From Ideonella dechloratans (lineage in GTDB: Bacteria; Pseudomonadota; Gammaproteobacteria; Burkholderiales; Burkholderiaceae_C): 64,000 nt of DNA. Made by a program: the position numbers and the translations under genes. Below, piece by piece: positions 35,650-44,520 of the stretch; the stretch's first letter is position 1; every line of letters starts with the position of its first letter. The DNA is taken from the NCBI RefSeq assembly GCF_021049305.1, contig NZ_CP088081.1, positions 682,001 through 746,000 of the forward strand, given 5' to 3'. The notes below the pieces were generated by a model. That model worked only from the letters and a program-made list of their open reading frames with translations. It had not been told where the DNA came from and searched no databases.

Positions 35650-36873
35650 ATGGACAAGATGCTGGACGTGGCCATCGTCGGTGGCGGCGTGTGCGGGCTG
35701 GCGCTGGCGCACAGCCTGCAGGCCCGCCGCCTGGATTGGGCGCTGTTCGAGGGCCGTGATCGCCTGGGCGGCCGGGTGCTGACGGCCACCGGCGTCCAGG
35801 GCCAGCCCTTGGACCTGGGGCCCACCTGGTACTGGCCTGACCACCAGCCCTCGATGGCCCGGCTGGTGGCCGATCTGGGCCTGGAGACGGTGGCCCAGGC
35901 CGACGATGGCCGGGTGCTGTTGCTGGACCAGGCCGCCGAGCCCCCGGCCACGGTGGCCGTGGCCAGCGCTACGGCGCAGGACGGCGACGCCACCCTGCCG
36001 GCCCCGCCCGGGCAGGGCAGCCTGCACGGCGGCGCGCGTCGCCTGGCCGGTGGCATGGCCGCCCTGGTGGCGGCCCTGGCCCGACCGCTGCCGTTGACCC
36101 GGTTGCACCTGGGCCAGACCCTGCTGGCCGTGACCGACGCGGGCGACCATGTGCGCCTGTCGCTGCGCCTGGGCGGGCAGGAACACACGGTGCGGGCCCG
36201 CCGCGTCGTGCTGGCCCTGCCACCGCGCGTGGCCCAGGCCGGCCTGCGCTTCGAGCCGGCCCTGCCCGCCGCGGTGGACGAGGCCCTGCAGGCGCAAGCC
36301 ACCTGGATGGCCACCGCCGCCAAGGCCGCCGTGGCCTACCCCGACGCCTTCTGGCGGGCCGATGGCCACAGCGGCAATGCCTGGGTCACCCATGCCCAGG
36401 CGGTGCTGGCCGAGGTCTTCGACGCCAGCGGGCCGACCGGCGCCGCGCTGGCCGGCTTCAGCGCGTTGCCGGCGTCGCAGCGCCCGGCCTTCGCGCGCAG
36501 CATGCCGCTGCTGGTGGAAAGTCAGATGGCCATGCTCTTCGGCGAGGCCGCGCGCGACGGCGAGCTGCACTGGCAGGACTGGGCCGAGGAGGCCTTCACC
36601 TGCAGCCCGCTGGACCGCGCCAGCGAGGGCCAGGCCGCCCACCCCGGACCGGGCGCCGCCACCGACACGCTGCAGCTGCCGCAGTGGGACGGCCGGCTGA
36701 TGTTTGGCGGGGCCGAGACGGCCCAGCGCGGCACCGGCTACCTGGAAGGCGCGCTGGGCGCGGCGGCCCGGCTGCGCCACCTGCTGCCGCAAGCACCGCA
36801 ACCGGCCCACTCGCCCGAGGTCGTCAACGCCCATTTGCCGCGCCAGGCGGCTGCCGTCACGGGGGCCGCATGA
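35650..36873 (+). CDS. FAD-dependent amine-oxidase-like protein
   Basis: 407 residues. The N-terminal FAD motif is VAIVGGGVCGLALAHSLQARRLDWALFEGRDRLGGRV, then LDLGPTWYWPDHQPSMARLV (substrate-side Trp). HGGARRLAGGMAALVAAL and RRVVLALPPRVAQAGLRFEP are typical of flavin-containing monoamine oxidases, and the C-terminal FAD-closing segment is GRLMFGGAETAQRGTGYLEGALGAA. No export signal, so cytoplasmic. Substrate unknown. Its stop overlaps the start of the AAA+ gene by four bases (ATGA), so the two are likely translationally coupled. Confidence 0.85.
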   Translation: MDKMLDVAIVGGGVCGLALAHSLQARRLDWALFEGRDRLGGRVLTATGVQGQPLDLGPTWYWPDHQPSMARLVADLGLETVAQADDGRVLLLDQAAEPPATVAVASATAQDGDATLPAPPGQGSLHGGARRLAGGMAALVAALARPLPLTRLHLGQTLLAVTDAGDHVRLSLRLGGQEHTVRARRVVLALPPRVAQAGLRFEPALPAAVDEALQAQATWMATAAKAAVAYPDAFWRADGHSGNAWVTHAQAVLAEVFDASGPTGAALAGFSALPASQRPAFARSMPLLVESQMAMLFGEAARDGELHWQDWAEEAFTCSPLDRASEGQAAHPGPGAATDTLQLPQWDGRLMFGGAETAQRGTGYLEGALGAAARLRHLLPQAPQPAHSPEVVNAHLPRQAAAVTGAA

Positions 36874-38558
36874 AGCTCGCGCTGGAACGGGCCCAGGTGC
36901 AGGCCCTGAGCGAAGCTTTCCCGCGACTGGCCATGCTGCAGGACCAGCTGCGCTACACCCACCGGCTGGAACTGCCCTGGCAGCAGCTGCAGCTGGGCGA
37001 ACTGACCTTCCTGGGCAACCTGTACCAGGCCCAGGGCGCCGAAGCGCGCCACCGCCAGCTCCAGGGCCTGCTGGCCGCCTTGCAGGACGAGGGCCCGCGC
37101 TTTGGCGAGGACGACGAGCTGGAGCAGCTGCTGCCGGCCCTGGCGCACTACCTGATCCAGGGCGCCCAGCGCGGCTGGCTGTTCGCCACCTCGCCCGGCG
37201 GCCGGGCGGCGGCCTGGGTGGTCACCCGGCTGGACTATGTCTCGGGCTCCAACGAGGAGATGGGCAAGGTGCTCATCGAGCTCAAGGCCCTGCTGCGCGC
37301 CGGCATCGTCAGCACCACGGTGCGCATCGTCGAGGCCGATCTGCCCGGCCATACGGTGGCCGAGATCCTGGCGGCCAAGGGCCTGCTCAAGGAGACGCCC
37401 GCGCTGCTGGCGGCCTACGACGCCATGGCCGAGCGCTACATCGACTGGCGCGGCCGCTATGGCGCGCAGTTCTGCGGCCAGGGCATCGGCTTCGTGGCCG
37501 AGGACCCCAGCGCCACCCACCGCGACACCGACTGGACCCGCAAGGACCAGGTGGTGCTGTCGGCCTCGGGCCAGCCCGCGCGCCTGGTCAATGACGAGGG
37601 CATCCTGCCGCCGCGCAGCGCCACGCTGGACAGCACCGGCGACATCCTGGGGCCCTATCTGCGCAAGGCCGCCAAGAGCAACCGCTACGCCGCCGAGGAC
37701 GAGGTGCAGGCCGAGCGTGCGGCCCAGCCCGAAGGCCTGTTCACCCAGCTGCCGGTGCAGGGCTTTCTGTTCCTGTTCCACCTGGAACTGCACCAGCATC
37801 TGTGGGTGCATGTGGACGACTTGACGCCCTGCGTCTACCAGCCCGAGCTGAAGACCCGGCTGGTGCTGCCGCCCGAGCAGACCGACCTGATCGACATCCT
37901 GACCGCCGAGATGGATGTGCTGATGGACGACATCGTGGCCGGCAAGAGCGGCGGCACCACGGTGCTGTGCGCCGGCCCCCCCGGCGTGGGCAAGACGCTG
38001 ACCGCCGAGGTCTATGCCGAGATCATCGGCCGGCCGCTCTACCGCGTGCATTCGGGCCAGCTGGGCCTGAACGTGGCGACCATGGAGACCGCGCTGAAGG
38101 AGGCGCTCACGCGCGCCCAGCGCTGGGGCGCGGTGATGCTGATCGACGAGGCCGATGTCTACATCAAGCGCCGCGACGACAACCTGGCCATGAACGCGGT
38201 GGTCGGCGTCTTCCTGCGGGTGCTGGAGTACTTCAACGGCCTGCTGTTCCTGACCACCAACCGCATCGACGACATCGACGAGGCCATCGTCAGCCGCTGC
38301 ATCGCGCTGATCCGCTACCAGGCGCCCGACGAGGCGGCGCGGGCCCGCATCTGGCGCGTGATGGCCGGCCAGTTCGGCCTGGCGCTGGACGCGGCGCAGA
38401 TCGACTGGCTGGCCCGCCACTACGCCCAGGCCAGCGGGCGGGACATCAAGGGCCTGGCCAAGCTGGTGACCACCTACTGCCACCACAAGCAGGTGGCGCC
38501 CTCACGCGAGGTGTTCGAGCGCTGCGCCGTCTTCCGCGGCTTCGAGCCGGGCGCCTGA
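36870..38558 (+). CDS. AAA+ ATPase with a large unknown N-terminal region
   Basis: 562 residues from ATG 36870. Residues 1-360 match nothing I know: helix-rich, with LRYTHRLELPWQQLQLGELTFLGNLYQ, then WLFATSPGGRAAAWVV and LFTQLPVQGFLFLFHLELHQHLWVHVDDL. AAA+ domain: Walker A GPPGVGKT (369-376), Walker B VMLIDE (422-427), FLTTNRIDDIDEAIVSRC as sensor 1 and Arg-finger region, then a C-terminal helical lid. It resembles classical-clade AAA proteins acting on protein partners, not ClpX. As last gene of the nifB operon, coupled to the FAD oxidase, it may remodel a nif protein; this is inference. Only 11 bp separate it from the convergent pilY1. Confidence 0.85.
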   Translation: MKLALERAQVQALSEAFPRLAMLQDQLRYTHRLELPWQQLQLGELTFLGNLYQAQGAEARHRQLQGLLAALQDEGPRFGEDDELEQLLPALAHYLIQGAQRGWLFATSPGGRAAAWVVTRLDYVSGSNEEMGKVLIELKALLRAGIVSTTVRIVEADLPGHTVAEILAAKGLLKETPALLAAYDAMAERYIDWRGRYGAQFCGQGIGFVAEDPSATHRDTDWTRKDQVVLSASGQPARLVNDEGILPPRSATLDSTGDILGPYLRKAAKSNRYAAEDEVQAERAAQPEGLFTQLPVQGFLFLFHLELHQHLWVHVDDLTPCVYQPELKTRLVLPPEQTDLIDILTAEMDVLMDDIVAGKSGGTTVLCAGPPGVGKTLTAEVYAEIIGRPLYRVHSGQLGLNVATMETALKEALTRAQRWGAVMLIDEADVYIKRRDDNLAMNAVVGVFLRVLEYFNGLLFLTTNRIDDIDEAIVSRCIALIRYQAPDEAARARIWRVMAGQFGLALDAAQIDWLARHYAQASGRDIKGLAKLVTTYCHHKQVAPSREVFERCAVFRGFEPGA

Positions 38559-38569
38559 GGCCCGGACGC

Positions 38570-41500
38570 TCACAGCCCCTCGAACAGCTCGCGCCACCAC
38601 AGGCGCCGGGTGCCGCCGCCGCTGCCCGCGGTGGGGATTTGCGCCGTGGTCGTGCTGCCGTCCGACAGGCTGATCACGCCGATGATCTTGCCCGAGGTGG
38701 TCTTGACCAGCGAGGCGGCGCTGCCCAGCGCGGTGTCGGTCAGCATCACGCCGGCATTGCTGGCGCCGCTCACCGTGCCGCCGGTCTTGTAGTCCAGGTA
38801 GTTGAGATAGCTGGCCCCCCCGGTGGCGCAGGCGCTGGTGGTGGTGGGCACGTTGGAGACGACCACCAAGGTGCCGCTGACCAGGGTGGGGTCGGTGGTG
38901 ATGCGCTCGGCGGTCTCGGGCAGGTCGACGAACCAGCCGTTCATGGTGCTCAGGTCCACGGTGAGGCTGTTGCTGGCCACGGTGCGCACCCCGCTGCTGT
39001 CCACCAGGGTCTGCTGGACGAAGCAGTTCGTCAGGCCCGTGGCACTGCAGGCGCTGGCCCGCGGGTTGGCATACAGCGCGGTGCTGGGCGAGCTGCCGGT
39101 CAGCGGGTCCTTGAAGGCGTAGAGGCTTTCCTGCTGGGTGGTGGAGACGTCGGTCACGCCCAGGTACTCGCCGGTGCCCACGTAGACCATGTGCTTGCCG
39201 CTGGCGTAGCCCAACTCCGGCGCGGCGGTCACCGGCTGGCGGTTGCCGCTGGTGTCGGCCAGGGTGGCCAGCAGCTGCACCTTGGCCGTGCCGCCGCTGG
39301 CGGTCAGCGCGCTGATGTCGAAGCGCCAGACATTGCCATAGAGGTCGCCGCCATAGACCTGCTTGGCGGTGTTGTTGGTGGCGGTGTCCACCCAGGCCGC
39401 CAGCCGGGCCAGACCGCTGGGGCAGGGGGCGGTGCTGCAGCCGGCCACCGTGGCGCTGCTGCTGCCCATGCCGTTGTCGATCTTGCTGATCACGGCCCCG
39501 GTCTTTGCGTTCAGCACCCAGATGACGCCGTGGCCGCTGCCGGGCGAAACGTTGTTGTAGCCCGAGCTGACGATGACCGCCCAGGTGCCGTCGGACAGCT
39601 TGGTCACGATGGGCGCGCCGTAGCTGTAGCCCAGGTCCGCATCGCTGATGTAGCCGGTGCCGGCGCTGGTGTCGCTGGTGAACTCCCACAGCACGGCAGG
39701 CGAAGCCGGGTTGGTCACGTCCAGGGCGTAATAGCCGCGGCCACCCTGGCCCAGGCCGCCCACCAGGATGGTGTGCCAGGTGCTGTCGTAGTAGACGTCG
39801 GCGCGGGTGGTGCTGCCGTCCACGAAGTTCACGTGGTTGGAGGCGTACTTCTTGTCGGCCAGCTTGTAGAGCTTGGGCAGCAGGATGGAGGGCACGTAGG
39901 CCCAGCTCTCCGCGCCGGTGCTGGCATTGAAGGCGTGCAGCATGCCGTCGTTGGCGCCCACGTAGACCATGGCCGTGCGGCCGGACTGGGCCGTCTTGTA
40001 GCCGCTGTAGCCCGCGTCGGTGTAGCTGAAGCCGGGCTTGGCCACATAGACCGACTGGTTGTTGACGATGTCGCCCAGCACATGGGTGCGGGGGACGTAG
40101 TAGGCGGTGCTGGTCGAGCCTTCGTTGCTGCGGTCGCCGCGCAGGAAGTTCACCAGGTTCACGCCGCCCACGCCGGTGGTGGTGCCCGCCGTGCTGCTGT
40201 CCACCTGGGAGGCGGTGGGCAGGCAGGTGGAGCCCGAGGAGCACATCTGCGACAGGCTGCCGATGGCGGCCACCTTGAAATAGGCCTGCTGACTGCTGTT
40301 CAAGGTGTCGTAGGTGAAGGCGATGCGCGCGCCGGTGCTGGGGTTGTAGGTGTAGATGTTGCGCGATGCCCAGGCGGTGTTGTCCAGCAGCGGCGGGGTG
40401 GTCTGGGTGGTGCTGGAGCCGGCGCAGTCGTTGCCGGCGCCGGATTGCGACCAGTCGGGGGTGCTGCTCAGGGCGCCGGTGGCCGCATCGATGTCGTAGC
40501 GCACCAGTTCGCCAAACCACTTGGCCGAGCAGAAGGAGGTGGCGAAGACGTAGTTGCTGTCGGTGCTGGTCAGGTTGGGGGTGCTGGCGGTGGCCGAGGC
40601 CGAGTTGCTGGTGGCGGCCGACACCGCGTTGACGAAGTTGGTCAGGCCGGTCTTGAGTTCGGACGGGTTGGTGGCGCTGTAGTAGGCGCCGCGCCCGTTG
40701 ATGGCCGCGTGCCACAGATCGTCCACCGCCGTCTGGGTGTTGTTGACGGGCTTGGGCCAGTTGCAGGCGCCCGAGCTCTGCCAGGGACACACGCCGCTGC
40801 TCAACGTGCTGCTGCTGGTGACGGTGCCATTGGCCACGTCGTGGTAGTCGCCGCTGGTGGCCGAGGCGTAGTTGGGGTCGAACAGCATGTAGCCCGAGGC
40901 GCCCAGGCCCAGGGTGTAGGTGTACATGCGCTGCTGGCCGTTGGCGAAGCTGTTGCTGGAGACGTCGGTGCCGGTGCTGCGGTTGGTGGTGTTGCCGAAG
41001 GCGGATGAGCGGATGTCGGTGGCGTAGAAGTACTCGGCGACGTCGGCCAGCGTGTTGGACTGGCCGTTGCCGTCGTAGTAGGGACGCGACTCGCTGCCAT
41101 CGGTGTTGCCGATGGCCGTGCCGTCGATCTTGACGGGCGAGGCCGTCTCGTTCCAGTAGCCGTCGGTGGACAGCAGGGTGTAGTTGCGCTGGCAGGCGTA
41201 CTGCATCGGGTCGCTCGCGCTCACCCCGTTGATGCTGCTCTTCTTGCCTGCGAAGTAGAGCCCGGCCGTGTCCAGGGCGGTGCGCAGCGGCGTGGTGTTG
41301 TTGGGCTTGGCCGCGAAGAGCTTGGCGTAGAACTTGGACTTCTGGCCGCCGCTGGTGGTGGTGATGTCGGCGATGTCCAGGAAGTCGCTGCCGGTGTTGT
41401 TGTTGATGCTCATGTAGCCCAGCCGGTAGCTGGTGCCCAGGTCGATCATGGCCAGGCTGGCCGAGGTCTTCATCATCTGCACGCGCGTGTGGTAGTAGGC

Positions 41501-42307
41501 ATACCAGTTGGCGTAGTTCGTCCGCTCCTCGGCCAGGGTGCAGGTGGTGCCGGCGCAGTCGGTGCGGGTGGTGGCCCGGGTGCTGGTGCCCGGATAGGGG
41601 TAGCTGGTGGTGGACGAGGAGATCGTCACCGTCTGGATCGAGCCCGGCACGCTGCCGCTGGTGAGCGCGGCGGTGGGGTAGCGCGGGTAGGTGTAGGTCG
41701 ACCCGCCGGTGGGCGCGGTCTCGATGTAGCGGGCCTGGCAGGTGGTCAGAGCGCTGGTGGTGCACCAGCGCAGATAGGCCGGATAGGGGTAGCTGGTGCT
41801 GGCCGCGCTCTGGGTGGCGCAGGTCTTCAGGTTGGGGGCGGTGCAGTACTCGCCGGGGATGGAGACGTAGTAGGTCAGCGAGCCCGACAGGTCGGTGGTG
41901 CCGGTGGACTCGACGCCGAAGCCGTCCACGGGCACCTTGGTCCAGGACGAGGTGTTGGCCGCGGTCATGCTGGGATAGCTGGTGCCGTCGTACTTCAGCG
42001 GCGGGGTGTAGGTCACCGCCGGGTCGTAGTAGATGCCGTTGAACTTGGGGTTCTTGTAGAGCTTGGACGTGCCGCTGTAGTTGCCGGCCCAGTCGGGCAG
42101 GTAGGGGTAGCTCATGCTGCCCGAGTCGTCCAGGATGAACAGGATGTTGGGCTTGACCAGGGTGGCGGTGGAGGTCTCCAGCGGCGAGCTGGCGAGGTCG
42201 GTGCTGGCCGCCCAGGGGCGCAGCGGCGTGCACAGCACGGCGGCGGCCAGCAGCAGGCCGCGCAGCAGGTGGCCCGGGTGCGGGAGGGGGGAGCGGGTGG
42301 GGTTCAT
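38570..42307 (-). CDS. pilY1: PilY1, type IV pilus tip adhesin / minor pilin-associated protein
   Basis: 1245 residues from ATG 42307. Signal peptide to about residue 34 (LLRGLLLAAAVLCTPLRPWAAS). Von Willebrand A-like segment from about 48, with the MIDAS DxSxS in NILFILDDSGSMS. A long Ser/Thr/Tyr-rich middle leads to the PilC-type beta-propeller (MVYVGANDGMLHAFNASTGAESWAYVPS; YDSTWHTILVGGLGQGGRGYYALDVTNP; VYGGDLYGNVWRFDIS). It sits at the pilus tip or on the surface and promotes pilus extension, adhesion and mechanosensing. Longer open frames upstream overlap pilX and are not coding. Last gene of pilE-fimT-pilV-pilW-pilX-pilY1. Confidence 0.93.
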   Translation of the reverse strand: MNPTRSPLPHPGHLLRGLLLAAAVLCTPLRPWAASTDLASSPLETSTATLVKPNILFILDDSGSMSYPYLPDWAGNYSGTSKLYKNPKFNGIYYDPAVTYTPPLKYDGTSYPSMTAANTSSWTKVPVDGFGVESTGTTDLSGSLTYYVSIPGEYCTAPNLKTCATQSAASTSYPYPAYLRWCTTSALTTCQARYIETAPTGGSTYTYPRYPTAALTSGSVPGSIQTVTISSSTTSYPYPGTSTRATTRTDCAGTTCTLAEERTNYANWYAYYHTRVQMMKTSASLAMIDLGTSYRLGYMSINNNTGSDFLDIADITTTSGGQKSKFYAKLFAAKPNNTTPLRTALDTAGLYFAGKKSSINGVSASDPMQYACQRNYTLLSTDGYWNETASPVKIDGTAIGNTDGSESRPYYDGNGQSNTLADVAEYFYATDIRSSAFGNTTNRSTGTDVSSNSFANGQQRMYTYTLGLGASGYMLFDPNYASATSGDYHDVANGTVTSSSTLSSGVCPWQSSGACNWPKPVNNTQTAVDDLWHAAINGRGAYYSATNPSELKTGLTNFVNAVSAATSNSASATASTPNLTSTDSNYVFATSFCSAKWFGELVRYDIDAATGALSSTPDWSQSGAGNDCAGSSTTQTTPPLLDNTAWASRNIYTYNPSTGARIAFTYDTLNSSQQAYFKVAAIGSLSQMCSSGSTCLPTASQVDSSTAGTTTGVGGVNLVNFLRGDRSNEGSTSTAYYVPRTHVLGDIVNNQSVYVAKPGFSYTDAGYSGYKTAQSGRTAMVYVGANDGMLHAFNASTGAESWAYVPSILLPKLYKLADKKYASNHVNFVDGSTTRADVYYDSTWHTILVGGLGQGGRGYYALDVTNPASPAVLWEFTSDTSAGTGYISDADLGYSYGAPIVTKLSDGTWAVIVSSGYNNVSPGSGHGVIWVLNAKTGAVISKIDNGMGSSSATVAGCSTAPCPSGLARLAAWVDTATNNTAKQVYGGDLYGNVWRFDISALTASGGTAKVQLLATLADTSGNRQPVTAAPELGYASGKHMVYVGTGEYLGVTDVSTTQQESLYAFKDPLTGSSPSTALYANPRASACSATGLTNCFVQQTLVDSSGVRTVASNSLTVDLSTMNGWFVDLPETAERITTDPTLVSGTLVVVSNVPTTTSACATGGASYLNYLDYKTGGTVSGASNAGVMLTDTALGSAASLVKTTSGKIIGVISLSDGSTTTAQIPTAGSGGGTRRLWWRELFEGL

Positions 42308-42324
42308 GCGGCAGCCCTCTGTGG

Positions 42325-42909
42325 TCACAGCGCCACCATGGCCTGGGTGTAGCTCACGGTGTTGCGGGGTCCCTCGGTGCGGACGGTGATGCGGTAATAG
42401 ACCTGGCTGGTGCAGCCGGGCGTGTTGCTGTTGACGTTGTGGCTCTGGCCGCACTCGGCGGTGGACGGGTCGGCCGCGCAGGTGCCGGTGGCGGCCTCGC
42501 CGGTGCTGCTGCACAGGCGCTCGATGGCGTAGGCCACCCGATTGCCGGCCGCGTCGGCGTCCAGGCTCACCTTGCTGCCGGCGATGGCGCTCCACAGCGT
42601 GGCCGGGCTCTGGCTGCCTGTCATGTCGGCGGTGGTGGCGTGGTAGCCGCTGGCCGCCACGTCGTTGTAGAGCGTGCCGGGCGAACTGCTGCTGGTGCTC
42701 TTGAGCCAGGCGATGGCTTTCTCCACCCCCTGGTCGCCGGAAGCCACGGCCGACTGCCGGAAGGTGAGGTTGCCCACCAGCCAGGTGCCGCTCCCGGTGC
42801 TGTAGAGCATGGCCGCGGTGGACAGGGCCATCACCACCAGCACCACCAGGGCCACGATCAGCACCATGCCTTGTTGGGCGCGGACGGCAGGGAGGCGGCG
42901 GCTCAGCAT
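42325..42909 (-). CDS. pilX: PilX minor pilin
   Basis: 194 residues from ATG 42909. The N-terminal RAQQGMVLIVALVVLVVMALSTAAMLY is the PilX-type leader and hydrophobic helix (cleavage after Gly, then Met in place of Phe; no Glu5 is evident, as in GspK-like minor pilins). VGNLTFRQSAVASGDQGVEKAIAWL and a C-terminal CTSQVYYRITVRTEGPRNTVSYTQAMV are PilX family. Its start overlaps the end of pilW by 7 bp. Minor pilins prime pilus assembly and help present PilY1. Confidence 0.88.
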   Translation of the reverse strand: MLSRRLPAVRAQQGMVLIVALVVLVVMALSTAAMLYSTGSGTWLVGNLTFRQSAVASGDQGVEKAIAWLKSTSSSSPGTLYNDVAASGYHATTADMTGSQSPATLWSAIAGSKVSLDADAAGNRVAYAIERLCSSTGEAATGTCAADPSTAECGQSHNVNSNTPGCTSQVYYRITVRTEGPRNTVSYTQAMVAL

Positions 42910-44015
42910 GACGAGGCTCCCAGCCACAGCATGTTGCGCAGCGGGATGGCCGCCTGCATCACGCGGTAGCGGTAGTCCTGCCAGTCGCTCAGGCCGCTCA
43001 GGTCGATGGCCGCGTCGGCATCGCCGTCCCAGGCCGGGGCGGCTGCCGTGGCGGGCACGCCGTCCACCTCGCGCTGCCGTGTCGTGCCGCGGCCCACCAC
43101 GGCCATGCGCAGGGCCGTCACATGGGCCCACTGGCAGTAGAGGTAGCTGGCCGTGGCGCTGCTGCTGCCCGCGGGGGTGCTCTGGTCGTAGCCGGACAGC
43201 ACCCGGGTGTCCAGGTCCGTGCCGGCGGTGGCGTGGCCGTACTCGGCCCGCAGGCTGACGATCTGGCTGGCCACCGGCACCCAGACGCTGGTGTCGTCGG
43301 TGCCCGTGCTGCAGTCGTGGGCCAGGTAGTCGCACATGGTCAGGTTGCCATGACGCACCGCATAGGCATGGATGCTGAAGCCCGCGCCCAGGTTGTAGGC
43401 GGCCGAGCTGTCGCTGCTGGTGCCGCTGCCCACCGCGCTCAGGCTGGCGGTGTTGCCGCTCAGGTTGCTCACCTTCTGCAGATTGAGCGTGCATTCGGTG
43501 CCGGTCAGGGCCGTGGGGCTGATCGGGCCCAGCACCAGGGCGTCACCGGCCGTGAAGGCGCCGGCGGTGGTCACGGTCACGCTGCCCGTGCCGCTGGCGC
43601 TGACCGCATCGCCCTCGGGCGAGCCGCCGTAGTCGCCGCTCATCACCAGCAGGGTGTCGGTGTGGGCGTCGCCGGCCGGCACCCGGTCGGTGTCGTTGAC
43701 CACGACCGGCGCGACGACGAAGGTCTGGCTGGTGGTGCCGATGCTCAGGGTGCAGCCCAGCAGGTTCAGCGAGTTCAGGCTCTGCCCGGCCTGGCGGATG
43801 TCGCGCGAGAGCAGGTCCAGCGCCATCGCGGCGTTGACCTGGGCCTCGCCGCTGGCGTTGCCGATGCGCTGGGCCGTGTCCGACTGGCTGAAGACCTTGA
43901 GCACCGCGATGACCGCGAACATGCCCAGCAGGATGCCCAGCATGACCTCGACCAGGCTGAAGCCGCGCACGCGCCGCTGGCGCAGGGCAGGGGGAGATGA
44001 GAGGGGGGACGGCAT
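42903..44015 (-). CDS. pilW: PilW minor pilin
   Basis: 370 residues. RVRGFSLVEVMLGILLGMFAVIAVLKVFSQSD carries a prepilin-peptidase site (G/FSLVE) with Glu at +5 and the hydrophobic helix. LLSRDIRQAGQ is typical PilW; the globular part is Ser/Thr-rich with scattered Cys. It belongs to the minor-pilin complex that initiates type IV pili. It lies 20 bp after pilV and overlaps pilX by 7 bp. Confidence 0.9.
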   Translation of the reverse strand: MPSPLSSPPALRQRRVRGFSLVEVMLGILLGMFAVIAVLKVFSQSDTAQRIGNASGEAQVNAAMALDLLSRDIRQAGQSLNSLNLLGCTLSIGTTSQTFVVAPVVVNDTDRVPAGDAHTDTLLVMSGDYGGSPEGDAVSASGTGSVTVTTAGAFTAGDALVLGPISPTALTGTECTLNLQKVSNLSGNTASLSAVGSGTSSDSSAAYNLGAGFSIHAYAVRHGNLTMCDYLAHDCSTGTDDTSVWVPVASQIVSLRAEYGHATAGTDLDTRVLSGYDQSTPAGSSSATASYLYCQWAHVTALRMAVVGRGTTRQREVDGVPATAAAPAWDGDADAAIDLSGLSDWQDYRYRVMQAAIPLRNMLWLGASSC

Positions 44016-44035
44016 GGCTCACACGGGGCGGGGGC

Positions 44036-44506
44036 TCAGTAGGGCACCTGGGTCACGGCGGTGTAGTGGTGTTCGAGCGGGCTGCCGCCGGCGCTGTCGC
44101 CCGGAGCCTGCCAGACCAGCGTGCCGCTGACCTGGTAGGACAGGGTGGTGCCGGCGCTGTCGGTCTGTGGCGTGACCGTGCAGGCCAGCTTGGCGCTGTC
44201 CACGCCGGGCAGGCCGGCGCTCTCCACCTTGGTCTTCCAGTCGTCGCAGACGGCGGTGTCCCAGCCGGCGGTGCTGTGCGACACCAGCTGCACCTGGGTG
44301 ATCAGCTCGTTGGCCAGGTCGGCGGCCATCGCGCGGTCCCGGTTCAGGCCGGAGGACTGCAGCGCGCCGCGCTGGGCGGCCACCAGGCCCAGGATGCCCA
44401 GCGAGAACAGCAGCAGCGACACCAGCACCTCGATCAGGGCCACGCCGGCATGGGCGCGGCCGGCCGGCACACGGGCGGGGCGGCGGGGGCGGGCGGGAAC
44501 GGGCAT
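44036..44506 (-). CDS. pilV: PilV minor pilin
   Basis: 156 residues from ATG 44506; 22 extra upstream codons are open but lack family sequence. HAGVALIEVLVSLLLFSLGILGLVAAQRGALQSSGLNRDRAMAADLANELI is classic PilV (prepilin site at G/VALIE). Member of the minor-pilin priming complex with FimT, PilW, PilX and PilE. Confidence 0.9.
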   Translation of the reverse strand: MPVPARPRRPARVPAGRAHAGVALIEVLVSLLLFSLGILGLVAAQRGALQSSGLNRDRAMAADLANELITQVQLVSHSTAGWDTAVCDDWKTKVESAGLPGVDSAKLACTVTPQTDSAGTTLSYQVSGTLVWQAPGDSAGGSPLEHHYTAVTQVPY

Positions 44507-44520
44507 GGCCGCGGGCTCCT

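Noticed and set aside
38502..42233. Overlapping minus-strand frame of 1243 codons beside pilY1
   Set aside because: Wrong frame of pilY1. The pilY1 frame has the signal peptide, VWA motif and propeller; this one is Arg/His/Gln-rich with no features.
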